The position numbers and the translations under genes were made by a program. Positions 1 to 9,668 of a stretch of DNA of 64,000 nt are shown one piece after another; the first letter of the stretch is position 1; every line of letters starts with the position of its first letter. The notes below the pieces were generated by a model that was not told where the DNA came from, made no database searches, and saw only the letters and a list, made by a program, of their open reading frames with translations. The DNA comes from Brachycybe producta (taxonomy: Eukaryota; Arthropoda; Diplopoda; Playtdesmida; Andrognathidae). The stretch covers positions 2,159,109-2,223,108 of the forward strand of contig JAUPFP010000012.1 in the NCBI GenBank assembly GCA_036925085.1. The letters run 5' to 3'.

Positions 1-174
1 AGGATGAATGTATTCATCGGCATTTCCCATGATATTGAACTCTATAGTATTTTGGTCCTCAATACTGTTCACGGGATGGTATTCCTTCATTGTTTTCGTT
101 GTAGGCACGGTAAAAATATCCAACTCACAACTCATCCCGGGTCCCGAATCATGATTTACTAGGAAGCCGCTCAT
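1..174 (-). CDS. Polinton/Maverick minor capsid (penton-like) protein, N-terminal part
   Basis: The minus strand is open from an ATG at 174 to the window edge (58 codons). It resembles the N-terminus of the Polinton protein often labelled 'F54H12.2-like' in animal genomes, which is regarded as the minor capsid, penton-type jelly-roll protein. Seen directly: the order ELDIFTVP, then EYHPVNSI, then IEFNIMGNADEYI, which matches the family pattern ELD-F-VP / EYHP / IEF-V-G---DYI. The start lies two bases after the stop of the basic ORF at 177-374, a compact virus-like layout. No break is visible in this part; the rest lies outside the window. Family assignment is from memory of the family and is fairly secure. 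Confidence 0.78.
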   Translation of the reverse strand, partial: MSGFLVNHDSGPGMSCELDIFTVPTTKTMKEYHPVNSIEDQNTIEFNIMGNADEYIHP

Positions 175-176
175 GT

Positions 177-374
177 TTATAGGAGATTCACGAAATTGTT
201 AGTTTTCCTTTTCTTTTGACCCGAAACTTTTTTTGCTGTGGTTTTCCTTTTCTTAGCGACTTTCTTCTTCTGTGCTTTCCTTTTCACTGAACGCTTTATA
301 CTGGCCATGGCTCTTCTATTTCGAGATGTTTTAGTGGTTTTTCGACGCATAGCTCCACCTGTCATTATCTTCAA
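177..374 (-). CDS. Small Lys/Arg-rich protein of the Polinton block
   Basis: This 65-residue ORF is about 40 percent Lys plus Arg, with runs such as KRKAQKKKVAKKRKTTAKK. It lies between two recognisable Polinton genes on the same strand and ends two bases before the minor capsid start. Small basic proteins at this position would suit a role in condensing packaged DNA, like adenovirus core proteins, but that is inference from composition and context. No conserved domain is seen. The composition also recalls histone H1 tails, but without a globular domain. The ORF is intact. Confidence 0.5.
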   Translation of the reverse strand: MKIMTGGAMRRKTTKTSRNRRAMASIKRSVKRKAQKKKVAKKRKTTAKKVSGQKKRKTNNFVNLL

Positions 375-389
375 GAATTCATGCCCAGC

Positions 390-656
390 CTACGTTCTAT
401 GCCTTTTAAAGGCACTTTTGAAAGATCCCCCTGTTTCAATATCGGATACGACGTTAGTTCCAGAATTTAACAATTGCTTACTCGCTGAGAGGGCTCCTTT
501 TTTCAAAAAAAGGATTACGAAGCAATATAACGAAGAAAAAAATCCATGCCCCAGCTGATATTGAGAGCCCACGAAGACAGGCAAAGAGGATCCAATTTGT
601 TTATGATAGTTATAACATGGATCAATCGCTGATCCGCAATGGTAAGGCACCTTCAT
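390..656 (-). CDS. Conserved Polinton small virion-type protein
   Basis: About 88 residues starting MKVPYHCG. Features seen: a Tyr-rich N-terminus, the core SSLPVFVGSQYQLGHGF followed by a hydrophobic stretch and LKKGA, then a segment resembling the family end 'GVNIAGDVLSGK-FK-A-K-R'. This is the pattern of a short conserved ORF next to the minor capsid gene in many Polintons, with a glycine-rich, membrane-active-looking middle. I chose the ATG at 656 because it overlaps the upstream stop as ATGA. An in-frame ATG at 674 would add six residues but overlap the upstream gene more. Function is not firmly known; a membrane-lytic or cement role is only an analogy with adenovirus pVI. Confidence 0.55.
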   Translation of the reverse strand: MKVPYHCGSAIDPCYNYHKQIGSSLPVFVGSQYQLGHGFFSSLYCFVILFLKKGALSASKQLLNSGTNVVSDIETGGSFKSAFKRHRT

Positions 657-769
657 TTGTGAAAAATGGAACACAGACGAAAATGAACTGTGGCTATCAC
701 TACATCTCCACTGGTAAATAAAATTTTAAGTCCAAAAACATTGCTTATACGCACTTCGATACTATGTAT

Positions 770-3760
770 TAGAGATGGGCGATATTGATTTTGACCATAT
801 CAATTTCAATATCGATAATGTCGATATTTTTTTAAAAACATCTAAAATGTCTATAAATTGTTTATAATGATGCAAATTAAAATAAAATAGAAATTAAGGA
901 GGATATTTATTGAAATTATTTTTAATGAGTGAAAGCAATATTATAGTAAAATACCACAAAATTCAGATTTTTTAAGTGTAAAATAACTGACAACTGCATA
1001 TAATTGAAGGGTTGTGGGAAAAAAACGATCAATGTCATTTTGTTCCAAAACGAGGTTACGATGCCATCTTGTGGCTTTTTTCTGAAGGAATCAAATGGTA
1101 AATCGAAATGGCGAAGAAAGATCACAGTTAGGGCTAAAATTATTTGTACCTCAAACCTGTTTCCATGTTATTCTATGCATTTTGAAATTTAAAATTGCAA
1201 TTTAAACTTTGCATAAAAATTAACTTGTGCAGCCACTTTGGGTCTAAACAATTTTTTTTTATTTATGGTACTCCCTGCTTTCAAAAACAAACGCTCTGAA
1301 GGAACTGAAGTTGCAGGTAAAGAAATGTACTTTAACGCAACATGGTGTAGTCCCTCTCCATATGTGTCTTTGTTTGTAGTTGTACACCAAAAGTCCAGAA
1401 TATTTGTGCTTCTAGAAACAACAGGCACTGTCAAGTATTGCTACAATTGCACAGACATCCCTTCAGTCATCTCTCTAGCTTGAGAGGGTGGTTTAGAAAT
1501 CATGGCATCATGATGACTCCATATGTCACCTGCATCAATGGCTATGTCTACATTTGGTGGTGGTGACACTGGTTATGTGCATGCCATTATTGGCCCTGTC
1601 CACCCTTTTTATAATACTTTGCCAATTCCAATGCAGTTTTAAAATGCAGTTTTTTGAAGCATGGATCTTCTCGATGTTTCCGAATCTAATCTCAATATTT
1701 GCCAGTAATTCATTTTGAGAAAAACTGCAATGCGTTCAACTACCCATAAGTTGCTTATTGCCTGTGTTAAACAGTTGATCATAGGAATTTCTTTTCCAAG
1801 TGTTGAATGTTTCTCCCCAGAAACTTCCATCATCACGCTGTATAATGGTTTAAGAACCTTGATAATTTCTGCAACACTTCGCAGTTGGCTGCCTGAGAGT
1901 CCAGTTAGAGATTCATTAACTCTCACCAAAGCAGAAGCTATGAATTCTCTGATAGAATGAAACCGTTCCAACATTTTATAACACGAGTTCCACCTTGTTT
2001 TGACTTCTTTTTTAAGTTTTAAAACTTCATCGTTGGTTCTTCCTGCTTGCTGCTGTACTTTTCGTAACTCATCTGCTGCCTTGGCACTTCTTTTAAAGAA
2101 CGTAACAACTTCCTTCACATGAGTTACGAGATCGTGTACTTCCTTTGCATTTTTGATTGAATCTTGGGCTACCAAGTTTAACATGTGTGCAAAGCAATGC
2201 AGTTGTCTATTCTTCCCAAGTAAGAGCTTGACACCAAGTGTCATGTTGCTTGCACCATCTGTAACACAAGCTACAATTTTTTTAGAATCAATATTCTAAT
2301 CTCCAAATATTGCTTGCAAAGTATCCTGGATGTGGAGACCTGTGTGTGAGACATATCCAGTGGCTTCACAACAAGTACGACTGTCTCCAACTCCCCATTA
2401 AATACAAAGTGAGCAGTTACTCCTAAGTAGGAAATAGTACTCAATGGTTCAGTCAAAATGTCAGATGTTAATGAAAGGTGATTAACACTCTGCAATTTAG
2501 TCTTTACTGACTCTTTCACAACCACAAACTGTTCCTGTAGATTGTGGCACAGTGTTTTTCTTAAATGGGATTTTGACTCCAGGTATATTTTCTTTGACAT
2601 GTTTTGTCAAAGAAAATATCATATCCCATCTCTAATAAAGCCTCCACCTTCTACAATATCAAAAGGTAAGGTGTCCCTTGCCACCATATACAACAGGGAC
2701 TTGTTAAAATGTGCTTGACGATTAAGGTTTCTGGCAAAAGATTCATTGATGGTACGCTGGTTTGTTGATGGCATCAATTCTTGACATGGCTTCATAGAAA
2801 ATCTGTAGATGTGCCAGCTTTGGCACTGTCACTTATTGCAGTTTGTCCTCTAACTTGGGACAGAATACTTGAATGATGTAGCCGCATGTGCGTCGAAAGA
2901 TTTGTAGTATTTCTGCTGGTGGTCACCTTCGTTCCTCAATGATCGCACATTGAGGTAAAATCATTCATGTAGGTGAAATGCTGCCAAATTATCCTACGTT
3001 TCCTTTTGCAATAGGCCTTGCCTCATTTTCTGAACAAATTTCAGAAATTTCTTCCTAAAGCATTGATTCTGGAATTCCAGAGTCATCAACATCATATTTG
3101 TCATGAATTGAAATGTTCATAGGGCTTATACGACTTCTTGCCATAATTTTAAAAAATAAAGGCAGCAATGTTTTGTATGTGTTTTGCATTGTCTTGCCTC
3201 AAGTAACCTGATAAATAAATAAATTTATTAGAATTGCCTTCCTGTGAAGTTGTGAACTGCTCACAGCAATGTACATAACATATCAGTCCGTATCTTATTC
3301 AGAGTTTTCAGACTTATTGGGTAGTGTACACTACCTACACAGTACAGTGACAGTATATTACAATACCTATATATATATTTATAGTAACTACTTAGTAGTA
3401 CTAAGTTACTAACTAGTAACTTACTTAAAAGTGTAAAGCTGATGCTTCCTGTAGACTTTTGAAAAGGTTCGACACTGTTGTTAAGAGTCTAAAGTTGTAA
3501 ACCAGATTTAGAAGAATGAAATGGCAATACGTACATACATAATAATATAGCACCGAATAAAAAAACACTGCCAAAGTGTCAAAAGGCTGCCACATGGTGT
3601 AGAAAACAAGTTGGGAAAATTTATTTCGATATTTTGATAATTCCTCATAATATCGATATGAATATCGATAACAAAAAAGGATTATCATATTAAAAAATAC
3701 CGATACTATAATTATACGATAACGATATATCGATATCATTCGATATATCGCCCATCTCTA
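770..3760. mobile_element. hAT DNA transposon with 8-bp target duplication
   Basis: The ends form the inverted repeat TAGAGATGGGCGATAT / ATATCGCCCATCTCTA. The 8-bp direct repeat CTATGTAT flanks the element at 762-769 and 3761-3768, the signature of hAT insertion. Subterminal DNA (about 780-840 and 3640-3750) is rich in ATCGATAT motifs. The transposase lies on the minus strand. Total length is 2,991 bp, a normal hAT size. It sits inside a Polinton gene, so it is younger than the Polinton copy. Confidence 0.93.
1189..3020 (-). pseudogene. hAT transposase with BED zinc finger (ZBED-like), decayed
   Basis: Reading the minus strand from about 3020 down: a BED finger (WQHF, then C-D-H-stop where CxxC is expected, then NTTNLSTHMRLHH) at about 3010-2865; INESFARNLNRQAHFNKSL and ARDTLPFDIVEG near 2760-2640; a catalytic-core segment at 2600-2271; then CFAHMLNLVAQDSIKN and KTRWNS at 2244-1639; and the C-terminal dimerisation region with KYISLPATSVPSERLFLKAG at 1434-1189. 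The order fits ZBED-type hAT transposases. Several frameshifts and stops break it, one of them replacing the second zinc-binding Cys. It is not functional as read. Confidence 0.85.
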
Positions 3761-4544
3761 CTATGTATACCATCAGGTGATACTCTTGTATACTGTAGTT
3801 GATTGTAGATTTTGGTAACTCATTCCATCAGAATCTTGAAGATGAACGGGCCTCAATAAAGGTGAAAGTATATCCCCCACAGGCTGTTACTCGATAGTCA
3901 TTATACATGAATAAAGAATGAATATCACGCTGAATATCCGAAAGGAAGTTGGCCACCATAATAATGGGAAGTTTTGACGTATTGCTAAGATAGTCCTCTT
4001 AAAACCCCAACATTCTTTGTATTTTTTCGGAGAATTGAATGCTTGAATTGGGCTGAACAGTAACTTTTACACATGACATTGTATTCGGATATTTGAACCA
4101 ATGATTTTTTCACTATTTAATCTCGGATTCATGATATTCTCCATTCGCATTTTGCTTTCTAATAACTGCTGATGATAAACTTTCATATTTTGTTATCCTT
4201 GTTTTGACTTGGCTAAATTTTCTTTTTTTTGTCATATGAGGATTTTATAATATTGTAATTAAATTCATTCGCTTCATTTTGTAATAGAGCCGTATGGCTG
4301 AGTTTATCTTTGGCATCTTTTATCGTCAGTCTTTTTTTGTTCGTCCTGTAGTTTTTGTTGTAAGGCATTAACAAGATGCTGAATTGCATCATCCCATTTT
4401 CCATTGTACAACATTACTGGAAATGGAAAGTTTTTTATGTCCAGTATGTAGAAACCCTATTTCAAATGTAATTGATGTTTACCAGCCCTTAACAGATTTA
4501 TTATATATCACCTAAAATGAAACATGAAGTTTTTTATATATTGA

Positions 4545-4630
4545 ACACTTCTGCGACAGACCTCAGCCTGCATTAGAAAACCAAGTTTGCTATCCCTAGG
4601 CAGGCACAGGTCTGTGGAATGCAGAAGTGT
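4545..4630. repeat. Short imperfect inverted repeat
   Basis: ACACTTCTGC at 4545 is mirrored by GCAGAAGTGT at 4621-4630, and ACAGACCT just inside is mirrored by AGGTCTGT. The two matched blocks are separated by unequal linkers, giving an 86-bp hairpin-forming unit. It may be a very small palindromic element; only one copy is seen here. Confidence 0.6.
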
Positions 4631-4741
4631 CATTAGAAGTGTCATAAACAAATGAAACAATACTGCAAAGAAATTTGAATATAACATTTTATTGCATCCG
4701 TATTAATAAATATAACAAAGTGCTAATCATCAGTAATTGTG

Positions 4742-5165
4742 GAACTACATGAATTATGTTACTTGCAGTGCATGGTAGCAGCCCATGATCCATTATCTTG
4801 AAGCCACTATGCTGATTTCTTGAACACGTATTCACCGATATGCACTGCCGTTGTTTCTTCAAATCCGGATCTTGCCAGTTGAAGGACAAGTGCGTAAGTC
4901 ACCATAATTTTGCCAAATGAAGGTGATTCTTGATAAATTTTCCCAACAAGAAGGTTAATTTTTGGTTCAAATGTGAGACAGTTTTGAAAGTTGTGGCTAT
5001 GGATTCAAAAGCTTGAATATCCTTATTTCGAGCTTGTTCAGCGAGTTTGTAAATTGTTCATGAAAAGTTGAAATTCACGACTTTGCACGATTGTTTGGCC
5101 ATAAGATACACATCAATGGCAATTTTAGTAGAATCCTGCATGTTGAATACCTTCTCATTGTTGAA
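4742..5165 (-). pseudogene. Bcl-2-like protein (BH1 and BH2 regions), decayed
   Basis: On the minus strand from about 5165 downward the reading is open to a TGA near 5072, then open through LAEQARNKDIQAFESIA and HLNQKLTFLLGK, with a frameshift near 4935. The next frame reads SPSFGKIMVTYALVLQLA, then IGEYVFKKSA, a TAG, and WLQDNGSWAA, with a stop near 4760. The SFGKIMVTYALVLQLA block matches the BH1 helix pair (NWGRIVALF-F---L) and WLQDNGSW matches BH2 (WIQDNGGW), at normal spacing. No C-terminal membrane anchor was found. Bcl-2 proteins control mitochondrial apoptosis. It lies on the same strand and just upstream of the Polinton ORFs, so capture by the Polinton is possible. A host retrocopy is the alternative. 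Two stops and a frameshift make it dead. Confidence 0.68.
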
Positions 5166-5265
5166 AGCTAAACACAACTAACTCATTAAAAAGTACAAAG
5201 TGGCTAGCCTTCATACTGCTTGCTATGGTGGGTATGTTATAGAATTGCCTCTATAGTTTCCTATA

Positions 5266-5560
5266 GCTTATAAACTGGTTGGCCTTAAAACGAGTGGTGC
5301 AAAAATGACCCTGAGAGTCTATGAGAGATAGGAATGTGGTGTGCAAAATGTGCGTCCAATAGCAGTCTATGGGAAAAAGTGGTGCAGAAATGACTTTTCC
5401 TATACTACTGTGGTTCGACGTTGAAAAGGGCGGAGCATGTAACAGCAGACTACATAACCAACCAATTAGAAGTTGCATTCGTCATAAAAAGGGGCAGAGC
5501 CAACTTTTGTTCGTCTCAATTTCTAATTGCCTGTGTTTTTACTTGCTTGTGGCTGATTTT
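5266..5560. repeat. MITE-like repeat, copy 1
   Basis: The segment around 5400-5500 shares GTTGAAAAGGGCGGAGCATG and AACCAACCAATTAGAAGTTG with 52915-52975, and less closely with 25000-25100 and 30240-30300. No reliable ends or coding potential are seen. It is listed as a dispersed non-autonomous repeat. Confidence 0.5.
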
Positions 5561-5699
5561 TGTTAGTGACCCCACTTTCTAAATTTTTATGTATTCAATT
5601 ATTTTATGTATTTTGGGTTAAATCAGCATGTGGCTGGCCCATGTGTTGCTCGTGTTGCCTGAATAAACATCCAGACAGACAACCAGAAATACACTTTAA

Positions 5700-6870
5700 T
5701 TATATATAAACAATCAGAGAATACCTGGAAATTGGACTAACATTAGCTAATTTCCACATATCTGGTACAATACCTACATCTAAACTCTGTTGAAAAATTA
5801 ACTGAAGGTATGGACCCAACTCTTGTGCAAGATTTTTTAAAATGATAGCATACATCCCATCTGGACCACAGGTTTTATTCGAGTCTAATTTTAGAAGTTG
5901 CTTGACTATCCCATCTGCAGTTATTACAATTTGATCCATAAAAAGAGATGTTGAAGGAAAACCCTCATGTGGTATGCCATCATCAATTGTGAAGACCTTC
6001 TTGTATTGTTCATTTAATAAGGTAGCTTTCCCTACTGGATCTGAAACAAGCTTCCCATTTGTGTCAACCAGAGAAGGAATAGATTCTCTACTTCGCCTAG
6101 AGTTCTTGATGTAACGCCAAAATAATTTTGGGTCCGTTTTTAACCATTCTCCAAGCGTTTCTGTTTTAAAATTATCGTGAGCTAACAAGATTTCCCGTTT
6201 CGCTGCTGTGCGTGCAATACGGAATTCATTGCAATTCACTAATTTTGGGTGATTTCTAGCCCTATTCCTCCATAAGCGTTGCTTACAAAGAGCCCTTTTA
6301 ACTTTGCTAGTGTACCATACTGGTGTGGCACAGTCTCTAACTACCTTGGTTGGAATAAAGGAGGAAGACCCATTTAAAATTAAACTATGAAATCGTGACC
6401 AATTCAAATTCACATTTTGAGGATGAAAACATTCTTTAAATTTATGAAAATTATCTGCCAAATGTGACTTAAAACCATCCCAATTACATTTGTTAAAAAG
6501 AAACACTACTCTTTTAACCTCAGAAATTTTTTCCACACATGCATTAACATCACATAAGACAATCTGATGATCACTAATTCCCCCTGATACCTTAACATTG
6601 GATAATAACTCCGGACTATTAGTCAGTACTACATCAAGAATTTTGTCATTTCTGGTTGGTTTAGTTACAACCTCTTCCATAGAATTAGTATTCATACTAT
6701 CTAAAAATGAAACTGCTAATGGCTTGTCACTGCCACTGATCACCGTATGCATTTCCCAGTTGATGTTTGGAAAATTTACATCACCTCCTAAAATAATGAT
6801 TGGGCTATGGTATTTACGATGAAAAATACGATTAAAAATATATAAGTTTAATTTGTCAACTAATTTCCAG
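5700..6870 (-). pseudogene. CR1/Jockey-type LINE fragment: endonuclease end plus RT start
   Basis: One long open frame on the minus strand. It begins inside an apurinic-type endonuclease (IIILGGDVNFPNINWE, later GGISDHQIVLCDV), crosses the linker, and enters reverse transcriptase (LDSNKTCGPDGMYAIILKNL, then GIVPDMWKLANVSPI), where homology stops near 5720. Both ends are missing, so this is an internal fragment with no 3' tail or target duplication. The plus-strand copy at 37440-39090 and the minus-strand copy at 59531-60396 look like the same LINE family. Unusually for a dead copy, this stretch has no stop over about 390 codons, suggesting it is rather young. Confidence 0.82.
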
Positions 6871-6894
6871 GGTTGGAAAAGAGGAAGATCAAAG

Positions 6895-7246
6895 ATGACA
6901 AAATGTGGAAGGCGGTTTCCTTTCACGGAAAGAGAGTGTTTCAAACTGATCGATCTGTATAAACTATCCCATTGCCTGTGGGACATAAATTTTCCTAATT
7001 ATAAGAATCACCTAAAACGAAAAAAACGCCATTGAAAACATTTCTAAAGTGATGGGAATTCATGAGGATATTATAAAGAAGAAGCTGATTTGCATACGAT
7101 CAACATATTTAGCTGAAAGGAAGAAAGTTATGGACAGTAAAGGAACAGATCAAATATATATGCCTTTTATGCCATGGTTCGGACAACTTAGCTTCCTGGA
7201 TAATGTTATAATACCGAGAATAACATCTTCAAACATTGATACAGAG
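6895..7246 (+). pseudogene. MADF domain exon (first coding exon), frameshifted
   Basis: From ATG 6895 the frame reads FPFTERECFKLIDLYKLSHC, LWDINFPNYKNHLKRKKR, the first half of a MADF (Myb/SANT-like) DNA-binding domain. It then stops at 7033. A one-base shift inside an A-rich run near 7021-7027 restores the domain: NAIENISKVMGIHEDIIKKK, then IRSTYLAERKKVMDSKGTDQ, WFGQLSFLDNVIIPR. The exon ends at ACAGAG|GTATTT (7246). The shift lies in a short homopolymer, so it could be a sequencing or assembly slip rather than gene death. An upstream acceptor-like TTTCCAG precedes 6871, so a 5' exon is possible. MADF proteins are usually sequence-specific regulators or partners of Harbinger transposases. 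Confidence 0.72.
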
Positions 7247-7439
7247 GTATTTACCATCGCATTTTTATGCAAATGTATTATGTGTATAGGCTACGAGATT
7301 ATAAATAAAAAAGTTTTTGGAGTGGCACAAACTTAAATGGTATCTCTTTCAATGTACTCTCCTTGCACAGTCATACAGAATCACCAGCACCTTCGATCCC
7401 TCTATAGAAAGTACTTTAGGATGTTCTTGCATGGAACGC

Positions 7440-7620
7440 TGTGTAGTATAGACACTTCGGACACAAGAAAAATTCGCATTTTCTGGTAAGTATGGAGTGT
7501 GGGTGACAACTACAATGTTGCTTGCAGCTATAAATTGTCGAACAGACAATACAGTGATTGCCGGCCCACACGCTGTCTGTGTCTGTTCAACAATTCCTGG
7601 CCACAAACCAGAGGCATAGC
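7440..7620 (-). pseudogene. Mariner (Tc1/IS630) transposase fragment, catalytic-core part
   Basis: Minus-strand reading gives ITVLSVRQFIAASNIVVV followed by HTPYLPENANF. This lines up with the mariner block 'NAPAHTALSVREFL---NI-VL-HPPYSPDLAPCDF'. The second catalytic acidic residue and the PCDF end are eroded. It is a short relic with no terminal repeats identified. Confidence 0.55.
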
Positions 7621-7779
7621 TGAGGACCTGCAGCCCCGTGATTGTGGTGGGGTGCAAGAAGTTTGAAGTGGTGCATTTTGCAGATGCAAAAAAGGGGTGC
7701 AATGTTTTAAATAGGAGGTGGCGGGGACAAAACTTAACCATGCTACACTACTCACACAATACAACATGGCTGTTTTTTT

Positions 7780-7990
7780 CTGTTTGTATAGATGAAATTA
7801 GCCATATCAAACAACGTCGCCGTGATAATGTGGATGCAATTCAAAACGTATCGACCAGCGTTCTCAACAGTGTTTCACAAAAGGACTTCCAGAAGTGCTT
7901 TTAAAAGTCAGAAACTCGCTGGCATAGGTTCATCATTGCATGCCCAACTTGGCCTAATTTTGAAGGAGATACCATTGAATAGTATCATAT
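7780..7990 (+). pseudogene. Mariner (Tc1/IS630) transposase C-terminal fragment
   Basis: Plus-strand reading gives QRRRDNVDAIQNVSTSVLNS, VSQKDFQKCF, a TAA, then KSETRWHRFIIACPTWPNFE and GDTIE. This matches the usual end 'GRRFD-V-AIQ----LN-----DFQKCF--W--RW-RCI---G-YFEGD'. It lies in the opposite orientation to the neighbouring core fragment, so a local inversion or two separate insertions is needed to explain the pair. Confidence 0.6.
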
Positions 7991-8381
7991 ATAAGTCAGT
8001 TATTTTTCACATTGCCAGTCTGGGAGGCTCTTAACAGTACGTTGTACAACTTCAACTAGTTTCGCCATTGAATCTCCGACGAAGTCAATTCTAAATTCTA
8101 TGTATCGACGTACGAACATGACATCATAGCCAATACAAGTAAACTGACTCACGAAACGTATTGTACCAAAATGACCTCTTTATGTTTAATGGCGACTATC
8201 CCTCGGAGCTGTTCCATTGGTGTAGGCGGCACTTTGTTCGGGTGGCACCAACTAAAAAAAGTTTTTCCTGTCGGGATGAACACCTGTCAAAAGAAGCTGA
8301 GCCTCCAAACTAGAAAGGCTCGAGAGTGTACTCGGTGCACTTTTAATTTTGCCATATATTACATGCACTACTACTTCATAT

Positions 8382-9223
8382 TGTGACGGACCTTTTACAA
8401 GCGAGTTTACACTCGTATTAATAGTGAGTGGCTAGGTCACTAATTCTACCGGCCCCGGAGGAGTAGACCGATATAACGTCTATTTAGTGTCTTCACTAGT
8501 CTCTGGCTAAAGACTTTCACAGTCTTGAGGATTTTTAGTCTCTGTATCTCTCGGACTTTCGTCCGTCAATTTGCCCCGAAACTAGTGTGAAATATACTTA
8601 CAATCTTGCATTGCAGGTTTGCACCTGGTTGGAGCCTTGAAGTATCCAAAAGGGTGAAGAGCTGCAATGTAATGATGAAATGCACAACCACGGAATTTGA
8701 GTTACAAATAATTAAACACCACTGTTTAAGTTTAAATGCAAAATAGAAGTTTATTTTGTAGATAAATATTGCAAACGAAATGAACAAATGAAATCTAGGA
8801 ACCTAGCCAAAATTGGGCATAGGTTCGGTCTTTTTAAAAAAGCACTCAAACAGACAAATACGACTCTATATACCCTTAGAATCCAAACTTCCAAACTGAT
8901 TGGTTAAATTAACTTTTTTGGCCCAAATAGACTAATCAACGGATCGGTCTATTTGGACAAAATTCTTGACTCATCTTCTGTTATCACACTTAGGTGATAA
9001 AAGAATAAAACCTAAACAAAAAAATTAAAAAGTAACAAACCCACTCATGTGAAAGTTAAAAAGAGGGGGAAATGAAAAGGTCAATATTAAAAATAGAATC
9101 TGGGTCTCTTGGTACCCAAAAGTACCGAGTGGCCCAGAAGCTACACAAGATACAGGGTGACGTTAACATAAAAACGAACGAGCACTAAAAAGAAAAATAA
9201 AGCTACGGACCCAAAACATCTCA
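8382..9223 (-). mobile_element. Solo LTR, family A (copy A1)
   Basis: An 842-bp LTR running on the minus strand. Read on the plus strand it starts TGTGACGGACC and ends CATCTCA, so on its own strand it runs TGAGATG...GGTCCGTCACA. The 4-bp repeat ATAT flanks it at 8378-8381 and 9224-9227. A TATA motif (CTATATACC, complement) lies near 8866-8874. It shares its middle with copies at 37150, 45546 and 62425, for example the block GTCACTAATTCTACCGGCCC and the AGTCTTGAGG...TCTCTG stretch. No internal region is attached, so it arose by LTR recombination. Confidence 0.9.
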
Positions 9224-9311
9224 ATATGACATCTTTTCACTGGCTATTTTAAACCAAGCCGTCCTCTTTTCCTTAATATAAAGCTGATTTAATTTGAAAT
9301 TTTACTTTTAG

Positions 9312-9668
9312 GTTGATGAAGAGACATTGATGTTGTCAAGAGAAGGTTCAGAGAATGAAGACGAGCTTTTGAGACTTGAAACTCCAACCAAAATGTACCT
9401 ATCATCAAACAAATTAAAAGATCAAATAATGCAACCGCAGGCATCGTGTGGACAAGAGCTTGAATCTGCTTTGATGAGGTTATATCAAATGGTGGAAGAA
9501 CCATCGGACATGTTTGACAAGTTCAGTTTGTTGGTAGCATCTCAGCTGCACAGTTTACCAATTGCATCGGCAATGCACCTGCAGAACGAAATTCAGACTC
9601 TGATAACAGCTACAATATTAGCGAACAATGGTATGGGCATGTCTGATTCTTGTCCAATGCACACTTAG
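9312..9668 (+). CDS. BESS-motif terminal exon of the MADF-BESS gene
   Basis: After the acceptor at 9311 the frame is open to TAG at 9666-9668 (118 codons). It is acidic at first (SREGSENEDELLRLE). The BESS-like motif is MFDKFSLLVASQLHSLPIAS, then AMHLQNEIQTLI, matching the family form 'F---VA--L--LP----A---IQ--L'. BESS motifs mediate protein-protein contacts and typically follow a MADF domain, as here. Phase matches exon 6895-7246. Whether this is a host regulator or the accessory protein of a lost Harbinger-type element cannot be decided. Confidence 0.65.
   Translation, partial: VDEETLMLSREGSENEDELLRLETPTKMYLSSNKLKDQIMQPQASCGQELESALMRLYQMVEEPSDMFDKFSLLVASQLHSLPIASAMHLQNEIQTLITATILANNGMGMSDSCPMHT

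Larger units (their letters stand above)
653..4460 (-). pseudogene. Polinton conserved ORF, split by a hAT element
   Basis: Upstream part (about 4460-3761, minus) carries in order FPFPVMLYNGKWDDAIQHLV, VKVTVQPNSSIQFSEKI followed by MLGF, and DIQRDIHSLFMYNDYRV. The downstream part (769-653) carries GLKILFTSGDVVIATVHFR and a stop. These match, in order, a Polinton protein found near the capsid genes whose end reads roughly 'IPF--G---VTLHFR'. A hAT element at 770-3760 interrupts it, with the 8-bp duplication CTATGTAT on both sides. The upstream part also has frameshifts and stops of its own, so decay is not due to the insertion alone. The N-terminus was not found. Function in the family is uncharacterised, presumably virion-related. 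Confidence 0.6.
7247..9311 (+). other. Intron of the MADF-BESS gene, TE-filled
   Basis: The donor GTATTT at 7247 and acceptor TTTACTTTTAG at 9311 join phase-0 exons, giving ...NIDTE-VDEETLM. The 2,065-bp intron carries two mariner fragments in opposite orientation (7440-7620 and 7780-7990) and a solo LTR-A (8382-9223). Nothing else coding is seen. Confidence 0.6.

Noticed and set aside
177-374. Lys-rich ORF as a host histone H1 or ribosomal protein
   Set aside because: It lacks a globular domain and lies tightly packed between two Polinton ORFs on the same strand.
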